A DNA stretch of 64,000 nt from NCBI GenBank assembly GCA_015233465.1, contig JADFXP010000016.1, positions 1 through 64,000 on the forward strand, given 5' to 3'. How positions within the stretch are numbered: the first letter of the stretch is position 1; every line of letters begins with the position of its first letter. The position numbers were made by a program, and so were the translations under genes. Shown in pieces: positions 1-7,602 of the stretch. This DNA is from Candidatus Magnetominusculus dajiuhuensis. Lineage in GTDB: Bacteria > Nitrospirota > Thermodesulfovibrionia > Thermodesulfovibrionales > Magnetobacteriaceae. The notes below the pieces were generated by a model. That model was given only the letters and a program-made list of their open reading frames with translations, did no database searches and was not told where the DNA came from.

Positions 1-11
1 GTAAAATATTG

Positions 12-57
12 AGGGGTCAAAAATTATCATTTTTAAGGGATTAATTTTTTGACCCCT
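12..57. repeat. Inverted repeat, 12-bp arms
   Basis: AGGGGTCAAAAA at 12-23 is perfectly complementary to TTTTTGACCCCT at 46-57, around a 22-base loop. It lies 3' of the lipoprotein gene at 89-313 (minus strand), so it could form a stem in that transcript's tail, but no U-run follows on the minus strand. GGGGTCAAA-type palindromes are often dispersed repetitive elements in environmental genomes. Whether this one is repeated elsewhere cannot be told from the window. Confidence 0.55.
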
Positions 58-88
58 GTACCATAATTCCATTTGAATTTAATCTACT

Positions 89-313
89 TTAATACTTAGA
101 CATGTCTTTTTGAATAGCTGCCTTACCTTGTCCTACAGCTTTTTCGCCCTGTTGTAATTTTTCTTTTCCTTGTTGAACCTCAGCCTTGCCCTGTTGAACT
201 ACAGCCTTACCCTGTTGAACAGTTGGTTTGCTTGGCTGGCTTTTGCATGATGTTATTGATAATGGTAATGCGATTAATAAAATCACCAAAAATAGATATT
301 GAAGTTTTTTCAT
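89..313 (-). CDS. Small lipoprotein with heptad repeats
   Basis: A 74-residue protein. Residues 1-22 are a lipoprotein signal peptide ending in the lipobox I-T-S-C, so Cys23 would be lipidated after cleavage. The mature part is almost wholly a 7-residue repeat of the form VQQGKAx: VQQGKAV, VQQGKAE, VQQGKEK, LQQGEKA, VGQGKAA, IQKDMSK. Hydrophobic V/L/I recurs at the same position of every heptad, so a single amphipathic helix or coiled coil anchored in a membrane is expected, in the general style of Lpp-like lipoproteins. The final KY also resembles Lpp-type C-termini, but that is only a resemblance. A strong AAAGGAG ribosome site precedes the ATG. Function unknown. Confidence 0.8.
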   Translation of the reverse strand: MKKLQYLFLVILLIALPLSITSCKSQPSKPTVQQGKAVVQQGKAEVQQGKEKLQQGEKAVGQGKAAIQKDMSKY

Positions 314-399
314 AAATATCTCCTTTAAATTTAAGGCTTGAATGTCGACACTCGACCTTAATGAAATTATCGGAAGAATTATCTTAAAACTTAAATCTA

Positions 400-449
400 T
401 TTTAATGGGTTCAAAGGGAGGGTCTCAGACCCGTTATAAAAACCCTCAT
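400..449 (+). repeat. Dispersed palindromic repeat, copy 1
   Basis: The segment reads TTTTAATGGGTTCAAAGGGA and then GGGTCTCAGACCC (perfect palindrome at 420-432) followed by GTTATAAAAACCCTCAT. The first part matches the copy at 52618, and the second part matches the copy upstream of accC (3820-3911, opposite orientation). It sits just 3' of the minus-strand beta-propeller gene. Confidence 0.7.
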
Positions 450-452
450 TCT

Positions 453-1460
453 TTAGTTATTTCCAACCACAAGTATAACAAAGCTATCCTCTATCATTAA
501 GGGATGCTGCTTTGGCGCGCCTGTTTTAGCTTCTGGAAGCTGGGCAAAATCTGCTGCTGGAAGATATATTTTATGTGTCACAGTATCTAACGCCATTGTC
601 CTTGCGCTTTTTTTTGTTGGGATTATCTCTGTTTCAAATCTTCCTGATGATTGATGTATAATAGTTAGAGTCCCTTCTCCATTAGAGCTAAATGCCAGAC
701 CAGTTCCAGCGTCAAATGTGCCTCCATCCACTCCTTCTCCTATTGGAACTGTCGTAGTTACCTTCCCTAATTTTATATCTAATACCGTCATTATCTTATT
801 ATGACATCCTGAAAATATTTGATTATGCTCAATATCAATAGCTATCCCAGTAGGTTCAACGCATGGTTTAATTGAATATCTTTTTAATATATCAAGTTTT
901 TTGCTGTCCAGTTCTATTACCTCATTAGTATCTTCCAAATTAACAAAGACCCGTCCTAAATTATCCGTGACTGCCAATTCTGGTTTACCGCTTAATGCAA
1001 GCGTTTTAACAATCAACCCAGTTTTAGCCTCAAATATAGTTACATCCTTACTCTTTCCATTAAATACAAATACCCAATGTGATGCAGGTTCATATAAAAT
1101 AGCATCTGGATTGTCTCCTGTTTTTACCTGTCCTATTTTCTTTAAAGTTTTGAGATCAAATATAACGGCTGTATTTGTCTTGCCGCATGAGATGAAACCA
1201 CGATTAAGTTCTGGGGCAATCGCTATTCCATGCACTCCAGTCATCTCTGTTATATCTCCAACTATTATATTTGTCTCAGTGTCAATTACCATCACATGTG
1301 TGCTGCGAGAGATATAAAGACGATGAGCCGAACTGTCTATTGATAGTAAATCCCAGCCTCCAACTCCGCCTATTGGAATTTTATTAATAATATGATAACC
1401 AGATTCTGCAAATGCTGCAGTAGTAATAAGTAAAATGATTAATATAAATACCTTTTTCAT
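453..1460 (-). CDS. Secreted YncE-like beta-propeller protein
   Basis: A 335-residue protein with a clear Sec signal peptide (MKK then a hydrophobic core ending in AFA). The rest is a series of roughly 40-residue beta-propeller repeats with motifs such as YISRSTHVMVIDTETNIIVG, AVIFDLKTLKKIGQVKTGDNP and MTVLDIKLGKVTTTVPIG, typical of the YncE/YVTN (seven-bladed) family. Such proteins are periplasmic or extracellular scaffolds; no catalytic residues can be assigned. Its ATG abuts the stop of the ThiE gene (TAA-ATG), so it is translationally linked to the efp-acc-thiE run, although the two functions have no evident relation. A Cys pair (CGK, CVE) could form a disulfide. Confidence 0.85.
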   Translation of the reverse strand: MKKVFILIILLITTAAFAESGYHIINKIPIGGVGGWDLLSIDSSAHRLYISRSTHVMVIDTETNIIVGDITEMTGVHGIAIAPELNRGFISCGKTNTAVIFDLKTLKKIGQVKTGDNPDAILYEPASHWVFVFNGKSKDVTIFEAKTGLIVKTLALSGKPELAVTDNLGRVFVNLEDTNEVIELDSKKLDILKRYSIKPCVEPTGIAIDIEHNQIFSGCHNKIMTVLDIKLGKVTTTVPIGEGVDGGTFDAGTGLAFSSNGEGTLTIIHQSSGRFETEIIPTKKSARTMALDTVTHKIYLPAADFAQLPEAKTGAPKQHPLMIEDSFVILVVGNN

Positions 1461-2483
1461 TTATACTATCCTTATCTTTGCAATAAGTTCCATAATCGTC
1501 TCTAACTTTTTATTACTGATATAATTAAGCCTGTTAGCAAGATAAATTAAGGTTTCAATCTCAGAGAGCATTAGTGATAATTCATTACTCCCTTGCGCTA
1601 TTTTGATTGGAATTGAAAAAGCTGTCCGCTCAATTCCTGTACGTAGAAATTCAGACGCTGATACTGGAAACGCCGCTACCTCTTTATTACAAACTACTGC
1701 AAGCTCCATCGCATTCTGCCAAGCTAGCGTATTTTTAAAATCATTCTCTGTAGGTTTATTAGAAAAGGAGTCTATTAAATCGGTATTTTCAATAATCTCT
1801 TGTTTGATTCCAAAGTGATTATTGATTATTCCTACAAATTCAGAGGCATTTTGAAATATATCTTTAGTTATAGTAATTCCAGATGAAATTGCTGCTGCAT
1901 TTGCCCCTGCATTAAAAATATCTACTAGTGAATCTTGTGTAATACCTCCAATAGCAGCAATTGGAATGGAAATAGGTTCGTACCCTGCCTTAGGAAATCT
2001 CAGTTCCTTGATTGCATCTATGCCCTTTGGCAGGCCTGCATCCTTTGTAGAAGAATGAAATATTGGTCCAAAACCAATGTAATCAGCACCATTTCGCTGC
2101 GCCTCAAGTGCTTCAATATAGCTGTGAGTAGAAATTCCAATAATTTTATTCCCTATAATCCTTCTTGCATCTATAATAGACATATCATCTTGTCCAAGAT
2201 GAACACCGTCTGCATCAACTGCCATTGCGATATCTACATGGTCATTTATTATAAGGGTTACATTATTAGCAGAGGCAATACTCTTTAACACTCTGGCTAT
2301 TTTAAATAATTGATGTCTTGAGGCAGTCTTATCCCTAAGTTGAATCCATTTTACGCCGCTCTGAATGACTTCCATAGTGATATCAAGAATAGAGCGGTCA
2401 GAGAGTTCAGATTGCGCGGTTAAAAAACATATACCGTTAAGATAAGGGGCTGTTTGTCGCTCCATTGATCGCTTCTTGGGCAT
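1461..2483 (-). CDS. thiE: Thiamine-phosphate synthase fused to four-helix-bundle (S23-like) domain
   Basis: Residues about 14-220 are a complete ThiE TIM barrel that joins HMP-PP and thiazole phosphate. The ThiE motifs seen are [57 protein letters not shown] and IAAIGGI. Residues about 250-340 are a separate domain that reads like the four-helix-bundle protein encoded by 23S rRNA intervening sequences: [18 protein letters not shown], then [14 protein letters not shown], then an all-helical tail. Normal ThiE is about 210 residues, so the extra domain is unusual. The start is chosen at a GAGGAG site 4 bases before ATG, which makes the gene overlap the end of accC by 47 bases. An internal Met at 2465 is the alternative. 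Confidence 0.88.
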   Translation of the reverse strand: MPKKRSMERQTAPYLNGICFLTAQSELSDRSILDITMEVIQSGVKWIQLRDKTASRHQLFKIARVLKSIASANNVTLIINDHVDIAMAVDADGVHLGQDDMSIIDARRIIGNKIIGISTHSYIEALEAQRNGADYIGFGPIFHSSTKDAGLPKGIDAIKELRFPKAGYEPISIPIAAIGGITQDSLVDIFNAGANAAAISSGITITKDIFQNASEFVGIINNHFGIKQEIIENTDLIDSFSNKPTENDFKNTLAWQNAMELAVVCNKEVAAFPVSASEFLRTGIERTAFSIPIKIAQGSNELSLMLSEIETLIYLANRLNYISNKKLETIMELIAKIRIV

Positions 2484-3819
2484 TCAGCTCCTCTATAAAA
2501 CTTGTATTGAATTTTCCGCTGATAAAAGATGGGTTTGTCAGCACTTTTTTATGAAATGGTATTGTGGTCTTTATTCCTTCTACATGAAATTCATCAAGGG
2601 CACGAATCATCCTTGCTATTGCCTCTAAGCGATTGTTCCCATGTACTATTACCTTTGCTATCAAGGAATCATAATGGGGCGATATAGTATATCCTTGATA
2701 AATTGCAGTATCTATCCTGACACCAAAGCCGCCGGGCAGACGCAGAGATTCTATCTTCCCAGGACAAGGCACAAACGTCACAGGGTCTTCTGCATTTATC
2801 CTGCATTCAATTGAATGTCCGTTAATATTGATATTGCTCTGTCTTACGCTAAGATTATAACCTGCTGCAAGTCTAATCTGTTCTTTTATAATATCAATGC
2901 CTGTAACCATCTCTGTAACAGGATGCTCTACTTGAACTCTGGTATTTATCTCCATAAAATAAATATTATCAGCCCTGTCAAGTATAAATTCTATGGTTCC
3001 GACATTTCTATAATTTAAAGCCTTTGCGGCCTTGATTGCATATTCGCCGATCTTCTTTCTTAATTTTTCCGTAAAAATTGGAGAAGGTGATTCTTCAATA
3101 AGTTTTTGATGTCTCCTTTGAATTGAACAGTCACGCTCTCCAAGATGTATAATATTTCCAGATTTATCTGCTGCTATTTGAACCTCAATATGTCTTACCC
3201 TTGTAAGATATTTTTCAATATATAAAGAACCGTCTCCAAAGTACGTAATAGCCTCATGATGAGCAAGGGCAATGGCATTTGCCAATTCTTCGGGTTCATT
3301 AACAACCCTCATACCCTTACCGCCTCCGCCAGCAGAAGCCTTTATAATTACTGGTAATCCTACTTTCTTGGCTATCTTATAAGCGATTTTTTCATCATCA
3401 ATTGTACCGTCACTGCCTGGGATTACAGGGACTCCCTTTTTCCTTAAAATTTGCTTTGCCTTTATTTTGTTACCGCCAGTTAAGATGTTTTCAGTGGTTG
3501 GCCCTATAAAGGTGATATTTGATTTCGCGCAGGCATCAGCAAATTGAGGATTTTCAGCAAGAAAGCCATATCCGGGATGTATCGCTTCAGCATCTGTTAG
3601 CTCAGCAGCCGTTAAAATTGCCGGAATATTTAGATAACTCGCTGCTATATTTGCAGGTCCGATACAGACAGATTCATCTGCAAGCCGCAGATGCAGAGAG
3701 TCTTTTTCCTTGTCAGAATATACAGCTACAGTCCCTATCCCAAGCTCCTTGCAGGCTCGGATAATCCTTACTGCTATCTCGCCTCTATTGGCGATTAATA
3801 TTTTTTTGAAGATTGACAT
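2437..3819 (-). CDS. accC: Acetyl-CoA carboxylase, biotin carboxylase subunit
   Basis: The biotin carboxylase subunit carboxylates the biotin on AccB using ATP and bicarbonate, the first half of malonyl-CoA formation. The N-terminal domain begins [20 protein letters not shown]. The ATP-grasp domain has the glycine-rich loop [28 protein letters not shown], and the catalytic segment [16 protein letters not shown]. The C-terminal part has [17 protein letters not shown]. Length is 460 residues, slightly longer than the usual ~447 because of the tail that overlaps thiE. The reading frame stays open 20 codons further upstream, but that stretch is a palindromic repeat; MSIFKKIL at 3819, preceded by AAGG, is the natural start. 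It follows accB after the repeat. Confidence 0.96.
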   Translation of the reverse strand: MSIFKKILIANRGEIAVRIIRACKELGIGTVAVYSDKEKDSLHLRLADESVCIGPANIAASYLNIPAILTAAELTDAEAIHPGYGFLAENPQFADACAKSNITFIGPTTENILTGGNKIKAKQILRKKGVPVIPGSDGTIDDEKIAYKIAKKVGLPVIIKASAGGGGKGMRVVNEPEELANAIALAHHEAITYFGDGSLYIEKYLTRVRHIEVQIAADKSGNIIHLGERDCSIQRRHQKLIEESPSPIFTEKLRKKIGEYAIKAAKALNYRNVGTIEFILDRADNIYFMEINTRVQVEHPVTEMVTGIDIIKEQIRLAAGYNLSVRQSNININGHSIECRINAEDPVTFVPCPGKIESLRLPGGFGVRIDTAIYQGYTISPHYDSLIAKVIVHGNNRLEAIARMIRALDEFHVEGIKTTIPFHKKVLTNPSFISGKFNTSFIEELNAQEAINGATNSPLS

Positions 3820-3911
3820 TATAACCTTATGAGGGTTTTTATAACGGGTTCTTAGACCCCTGCCCTCAAACTCCTGCAAAGGATTTAATCGGGTTTGGGG
3901 CTATTGCCCCA
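3820..3911 (-). repeat. Dispersed palindromic repeat, copy 2, between accB and accC
   Basis: On the minus strand it reads GGGTCTAAGAACCC, then GTTATAAAAACCCTCAT, then AAGG and the accC start, matching the right part of copy 1 at 420-449. The upstream end has a second hairpin, TGGGGC-TATT-GCCCCA (3896-3911). The repeat supplies 20 spurious in-frame codons ahead of accC and places hairpins in the accB-accC intercistronic message. Confidence 0.7.
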
Positions 3912-3921
3912 ATTTGACTCA

Positions 3922-4347
3922 TTAACTTAGCTTAATGTGGAACATGTGTTCGCCGTATTCTACGGGTTGTCCATTTTCTACGAGGATTTTATCTACTATT
4001 CCATCTACTTCTGATTCTATCTCATTCATCAACTTCATCGCCTCTATTACACATAATATCTGACCCTTAGTAACTTGCTCTCCCTTTTTTACAAAAGATT
4101 CAGAATCAGGCGCAGAAGCCGCGTAAAATGTTCCTACTATCGGAGATGTTACAATATGATAATCTGGAGAAACTGGTTCACATTCATCTGGGATAGATAT
4201 TGAAGTAGCATTAGATACCTCTTGCTTAGGCAAAGAAAGAGCGCCTTTTCTGATGCGTATCTTTGTGCCGTCCTTTTCAAAATATAGTTCAGTGATATCT
4301 GTGCCGTCAATTAGATCTATTAATTCCTTGATATTATTTGTATCCAT
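3922..4347 (-). CDS. accB: Biotin carboxyl carrier protein of acetyl-CoA carboxylase
   Basis: A 141-residue BCCP. The N-terminal helix-rich part ([20 protein letters not shown], then GTKIRIRKG) is typical of AccB. The C-terminal biotinyl domain (about 65-141) carries the biotinylation motif [10 protein letters not shown] with Lys105 as biotin acceptor and the thumb-type segment [19 protein letters not shown]. It carries carboxybiotin between AccC and the carboxyltransferase, whose subunits are not in this window. The start abuts the efp stop (TAA-ATG), giving the widely conserved efp-accB-accC order. Confidence 0.96.
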   Translation of the reverse strand: MDTNNIKELIDLIDGTDITELYFEKDGTKIRIRKGALSLPKQEVSNATSISIPDECEPVSPDYHIVTSPIVGTFYAASAPDSESFVKKGEQVTKGQILCVIEAMKLMNEIESEVDGIVDKILVENGQPVEYGEHMFHIKLS

Positions 4348-4908
4348 TTATTTTACCCTTTCAATATATGTAAGGTTGCGCGTGTCAACTTTAATCATAT
4401 CTCCGCTATTGATATGAAATGGAACCTTGATTGATGCGCCAGTTTCTAATTTGGCAGGTTTGTTTCCGCCTGAAGCAGTATCACCTTTAAACCCTGGTTC
4501 TGTTTCTGAAACAATAAGTTCTACAAATATAGGAAGTTCAACAGTCAATGGCTTGTCTTTATGAAATAAAACCTGTACATTCATATTTTCTTTGAGCAAT
4601 AATTTAGCATCTCCAATTAATGCCTCTGATATTGGATGCTGCTCATAGCTGACTAAATCCATAAAAAAATACTCGCCGTTTTGATTATACAGATATTGCA
4701 TCTCTACTTCATTGAGGTCTGCCTTTGGATATTTATCATTAGGATTAAATGTCTCTTCAAAGATTCTATTACTTTTAAGACCCTTGATTTTGGCTCTGAC
4801 AAAGGCGCTTCCTCTGCCCATTTTAACATGCTGAAAATCTATTACTTCAAACGGCTCATCTTTATATTCTATCTTAGTGCCTCGTCTAAAATCACTTGCC
4901 GCAATCAC
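4348..4908 (-). CDS. efp: Translation elongation factor P
   Basis: A 186-residue, full-length three-domain EF-P that relieves ribosome stalling at polyproline. The KOW-like N-domain begins MIAASDFRRGTKIEYKDEPF; the C-terminal OB domain ends in the family signature around TASGGNKPAKLETGASIKVP and FHINSGDMIKVDTR. The tip of the domain I loop reads HVKMGRGSAF, so residue 32 is Arg where the beta-lysylated or aminopentanolylated EF-Ps have Lys. Arg32 is what rhamnosylated (EarP-type) EF-Ps use, but the surrounding loop differs from theirs, and Arg without EarP also occurs. First gene of the efp-accB-accC-thiE run. Confidence 0.96.
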   Translation of the reverse strand: MIAASDFRRGTKIEYKDEPFEVIDFQHVKMGRGSAFVRAKIKGLKSNRIFEETFNPNDKYPKADLNEVEMQYLYNQNGEYFFMDLVSYEQHPISEALIGDAKLLLKENMNVQVLFHKDKPLTVELPIFVELIVSETEPGFKGDTASGGNKPAKLETGASIKVPFHINSGDMIKVDTRNLTYIERVK

Positions 4909-4985
4909 CTCTATAATCCTCCTGAAAATATTTTGTTGGAATGTTCTCTTTGTCTACTCTAAATTTACCATTAATCTATGTTTTT

Positions 4986-5162
4986 TTACAAGTATTGGCT
5001 ATTTATCTTTTCAGCCTGCTCAATCAACATAATCGGAATATCATCTTTAACAGGATAAGAAAGCCTGCATGAATGACAAATCAATCTATCATTTTTATAA
5101 TCAAGTTCGCCCTTACACTTTGGACATGCAAGTATTTCAAGTAGATTATTTTCTATTGCCAT
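4986..5162 (-). CDS. Trm112-family small zinc protein
   Basis: A 58-residue protein read from ATG at 5162. It contains [16 protein letters not shown], then [20 protein letters not shown], the Trm112/YcaR (UPF0434) signature with two CxxC zinc-binding pairs. In bacteria these proteins are partners or stabilisers of methyltransferases or glycosyltransferase-type enzymes, and their exact role is often unknown. An AGGA ribosome site lies about 6-9 bases upstream. It sits between efp and the response regulator on the same strand, 12 bases downstream of the regulator stop. Confidence 0.9.
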   Translation of the reverse strand: MAIENNLLEILACPKCKGELDYKNDRLICHSCRLSYPVKDDIPIMLIEQAEKINSQYL

Positions 5163-5174
5163 GTAATTTCCTAT

Positions 5175-5894
5175 TTATTTTTTTAAAAAATTAGAAAATT
5201 TTATAAGCCCTTCCATATCCTTTGGAGAAAGCTCAGTAAATTTAATCCCGCCTTTTACAGAAGAAGTAATCATATTTGGCTGCGTTAATTCAAGACTAAA
5301 TATATATCCCTTTAACCCCTCAATTTTAATCGTCTGGCCAATTGAGAGCGATATGCTGAGATTATCCAATATATGCGGTATGTGTCCACCATATTCAAAT
5401 AATAAATATATCTCATGAAGTCCAAAGGAAATCAATTTTGTAAGTGATATTAATGCCCCAGAGCTTATAACCGCCTCGCCAAGATATTGCGTTGCTGCAA
5501 CCTCTTTTTTCGATGCCTCAGCAAGCACAGTGTTTACTTTTTTTGTAAGAAGATCAATTGAAAATGGCTTTGTTATATAATCATTTACGCCAGATTTTAT
5601 AGCGGTTTCTATAAATTTCTGGTCATTTTTTGCTGTGACCATTATAAATGGAATTTCTTTAAATTGAGATTTGGTGCGCAGCCATTTTAAAAACTCTGCG
5701 CCATTCATATCTGGCATCTCCCAGTCACAAAGTATTATATCAAAATGTGTCCCTGATGTAAGTTTTTCCTGAGCTTTTTTGCCATTATTTGCCTCTTCTA
5801 TTTTTACATTAGCAAAAATTTTTTTCAGACTAAGTCGTGTCATAGTCCTCATTGAAGCCATGTCATCTACAATTAATACGCTTAATTCACTCAT
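5175..5894 (-). CDS. Response regulator with PilZ-like C-terminal domain
   Basis: Residues about 5-125 are a canonical receiver: acidic pair Asp10-Asp11, phosphoacceptor Asp57 (IILCDWEMPDMNG), Thr in MVTAKND, and Lys in YITKPF. Residues about 140-239 form a beta-rich domain with DNLSISLSIGQTIKIEGL and GGIKFTELSP, which look like the PilZ core. The RxxxR c-di-GMP-binding motif is not evident, so nucleotide binding is doubtful. No DNA-binding domain is present, so output is probably protein interaction (motility or chemotaxis-like). The kinase gene immediately upstream (5957-7543) is a plausible partner. Confidence 0.8.
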   Translation of the reverse strand: MSELSVLIVDDMASMRTMTRLSLKKIFANVKIEEANNGKKAQEKLTSGTHFDIILCDWEMPDMNGAEFLKWLRTKSQFKEIPFIMVTAKNDQKFIETAIKSGVNDYITKPFSIDLLTKKVNTVLAEASKKEVAATQYLGEAVISSGALISLTKLISFGLHEIYLLFEYGGHIPHILDNLSISLSIGQTIKIEGLKGYIFSLELTQPNMITSSVKGGIKFTELSPKDMEGLIKFSNFLKK

Positions 5895-5956
5895 GATTTA
5901 ATCTTTCTGCTTCACTTTTCATGTGGGAGTCGTCCTACGACTTTTTAGTTTTTTAC

Positions 5957-7543
5957 TTAAAATCGTCCTGCATCCTTTATTGCATCTAATAATTCACTCT
6001 TTTTTACATTATAGTGCATAGGTAGTGTTAATTTAAAATTACTTCCACTGCCTTCAACGCTTTCTACCCAAATCCTGCCTCCATGATGCTCAATAATCAC
6101 CTTGCATATAGGAAGCCCAAGTCCTGTTCCCTTTGGTTTATCTGTAAGCACATTTCCAATTTGTTTGAACTTTTCAAATACGCTGTCTACCATATTTGTT
6201 GGAATGCCTAATCCTGCATCTATTATCTCACATCTTATCTCATATAAATCACTTTTTATTTTATAGGTTATATTACCATGGTCTGTAAATTTTATGGCAT
6301 TATTAAAGATATTTGAAATTGCTTGAATAAGCCTGTTTTGATCTCCTATTATGATAAAATTCTCTCCAATAATCTCTTTTTTTAATTCAATCCCTTTTTC
6401 TTTTATCTGCGGGAGTATTGGTTCTATTGATTTATCAAAGACTTCTATAATATCAACGGCTTCAACAGACCACTCTATCTTACCAGCCTCAATCTTTGCA
6501 ATATCCAGTACATCATTTATCAAAGCAGTCAAGCGGGTAGATTCATTTTCCATTATATCAAGGGCTTCTGAGATATGTTTCATTTTTTTTGTAAGTTTTG
6601 CTTCTGGCTCAACTATTTTTGGAAATATATAATCATTTAGGCTTTCTTTTAATAACATTGTAAATCCAAGTATTGATGTCAGAGGAGTTCTTAGTTCATG
6701 AGAAACAGAAGAAAGAAAATCTGATTTTAATTGTGCAGCCTCTTTTGCAGTATTAATCGCTGCCTTTAGCGCATCTTCATATTCCTTTTTCTTTGTAACA
6801 TCTCTGTCCATAGATACCCAATGGACAAACCATGCGCCTTCCCTTGTAAATGGTTCAATACGTGATTCAACCCAAAACTCTGTGCCGTCTTTTCTATAAT
6901 TTGCGATCTCAATAGTTACCCTTGTCTTAGTTTCAAAGGCTTTTTTTGCCTTTTCAAGTTCCTTTGGATCTGTATTAACCCCATGAAAAATATTTAATGT
7001 CTTGCCAACTACTTCTTCATTAGTGTACCCAGTCATTTTACAAAATGCCTTATTTACATAAAGTATCTTTCTTCCGGGCAGGTCTGCTGGAGCAGGTTCA
7101 AGTATTATAATCGTATCATTTGCATTTTCAGCCGCTGACTCTATTAGATACAACATCTTTTCTTGAGAATAATCCTTTAATGCCCTTTCAATGGTAGTTG
7201 GAAGTAATTTTATATAATTTTGATAAACATCCTTTACTATATAATCTGATGCCCCAGCCTTGATTGTATTTACAGCAGTTTCAATATTCCCAGAACCTGT
7301 TGCAACTATTACTGGATACTCTACTGCTGCTTCTATTATATTTAAGGCTGTGCCTTCTGTTAGTATATATTCAGTTATAATTATATCCACTCTCTCATTC
7401 TTAATAATATGCAATGCTTCCGTTATAGAGGAAGCTATTTTACATTGATAGGGCAGGTTTTGAGATTCTATCATAGCCAAAAATTGCGCTTGGTCGGAAA
7501 CGCCCATCTCAATAAGTAATATTTTTATAAGTTTATCGTTCAT
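5957..7543 (-). CDS. Receiver-PAS-histidine kinase with degenerate receiver
   Basis: A 528-residue cytoplasmic protein without membrane segments. Order: receiver-like domain (5-120), PAS plus PAC (about 130-255, with KILYVNKAFCKMTGYTNEEV and VTIEIANYRKDGTEFWVES), HisKA with KSDFLSSVSHELRTPLTS, and HATPase_c (N box NIFNNAIKFTDHG, G1 DAGLGIP, G2 KGTGLGLPICK). The receiver has Glu58 where the phosphoacceptor Asp should be (IIITEYIL), and the acidic pocket reads IEMG rather than DD, so it is probably a pseudo-receiver. Thr (VATGSG) and Lys (YIVKD) positions are kept. It lies upstream of the response regulator in the same direction, suggesting a pair. Confidence 0.88.
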   Translation of the reverse strand: MNDKLIKILLIEMGVSDQAQFLAMIESQNLPYQCKIASSITEALHIIKNERVDIIITEYILTEGTALNIIEAAVEYPVIVATGSGNIETAVNTIKAGASDYIVKDVYQNYIKLLPTTIERALKDYSQEKMLYLIESAAENANDTIIILEPAPADLPGRKILYVNKAFCKMTGYTNEEVVGKTLNIFHGVNTDPKELEKAKKAFETKTRVTIEIANYRKDGTEFWVESRIEPFTREGAWFVHWVSMDRDVTKKKEYEDALKAAINTAKEAAQLKSDFLSSVSHELRTPLTSILGFTMLLKESLNDYIFPKIVEPEAKLTKKMKHISEALDIMENESTRLTALINDVLDIAKIEAGKIEWSVEAVDIIEVFDKSIEPILPQIKEKGIELKKEIIGENFIIIGDQNRLIQAISNIFNNAIKFTDHGNITYKIKSDLYEIRCEIIDAGLGIPTNMVDSVFEKFKQIGNVLTDKPKGTGLGLPICKVIIEHHGGRIWVESVEGSGSNFKLTLPMHYNVKKSELLDAIKDAGRF

Positions 7544-7553
7544 TTTTTTAATT

Positions 7554-7579
7554 ACAAGGAGGGATATATCCCTCCTTGT
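7554..7579. repeat. Perfect 11-bp hairpin
   Basis: ACAAGGAGGGA-TATA-TCCCTCCTTGT, located 10 bases before the ATG of the kinase at 7543. On the minus strand it is followed by AATTAAAAAAATG, so it lacks the U-run of an intrinsic terminator for the upstream cytochrome gene. On the plus strand it is followed by TTTGTATTTTT. The left arm holds a Shine-Dalgarno-like AAGGAGG that is paired in the stem. It may act as a processing or attenuation stem between the two operons. Confidence 0.5.
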
Positions 7580-7602
7580 TTTGTATTTTTACAACTAATA
7601 CC

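Noticed and set aside
901-1317. 138-codon open frame on the plus strand
   Set aside because: It lies wholly antisense to the beta-propeller gene, lacks a ribosome site, and reads as low-complexity shadow sequence. The same reasoning applies to the other antisense frames, for example 12328-12603, 44171-44572 and 56694-57089.
1461-2600. TPP riboswitch controlling thiE
   Set aside because: thiE starts inside accC with coupled translation; no thi-box consensus (CTGAGA...ACCTGATCTGG-like) was found near it or upstream of efp.
3820-3879. N-terminal 20-residue extension of AccC
   Set aside because: The codons are those of the palindromic repeat; AccC homologues begin near [12 protein letters not shown], matching the start at 3819.
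7554-7579. Intrinsic terminator for the cytochrome-barrel copy A
   Set aside because: The stem is perfect, but on the gene's strand it is followed by AATTAAAAAAATG rather than a U-run, so it was listed as a hairpin only.
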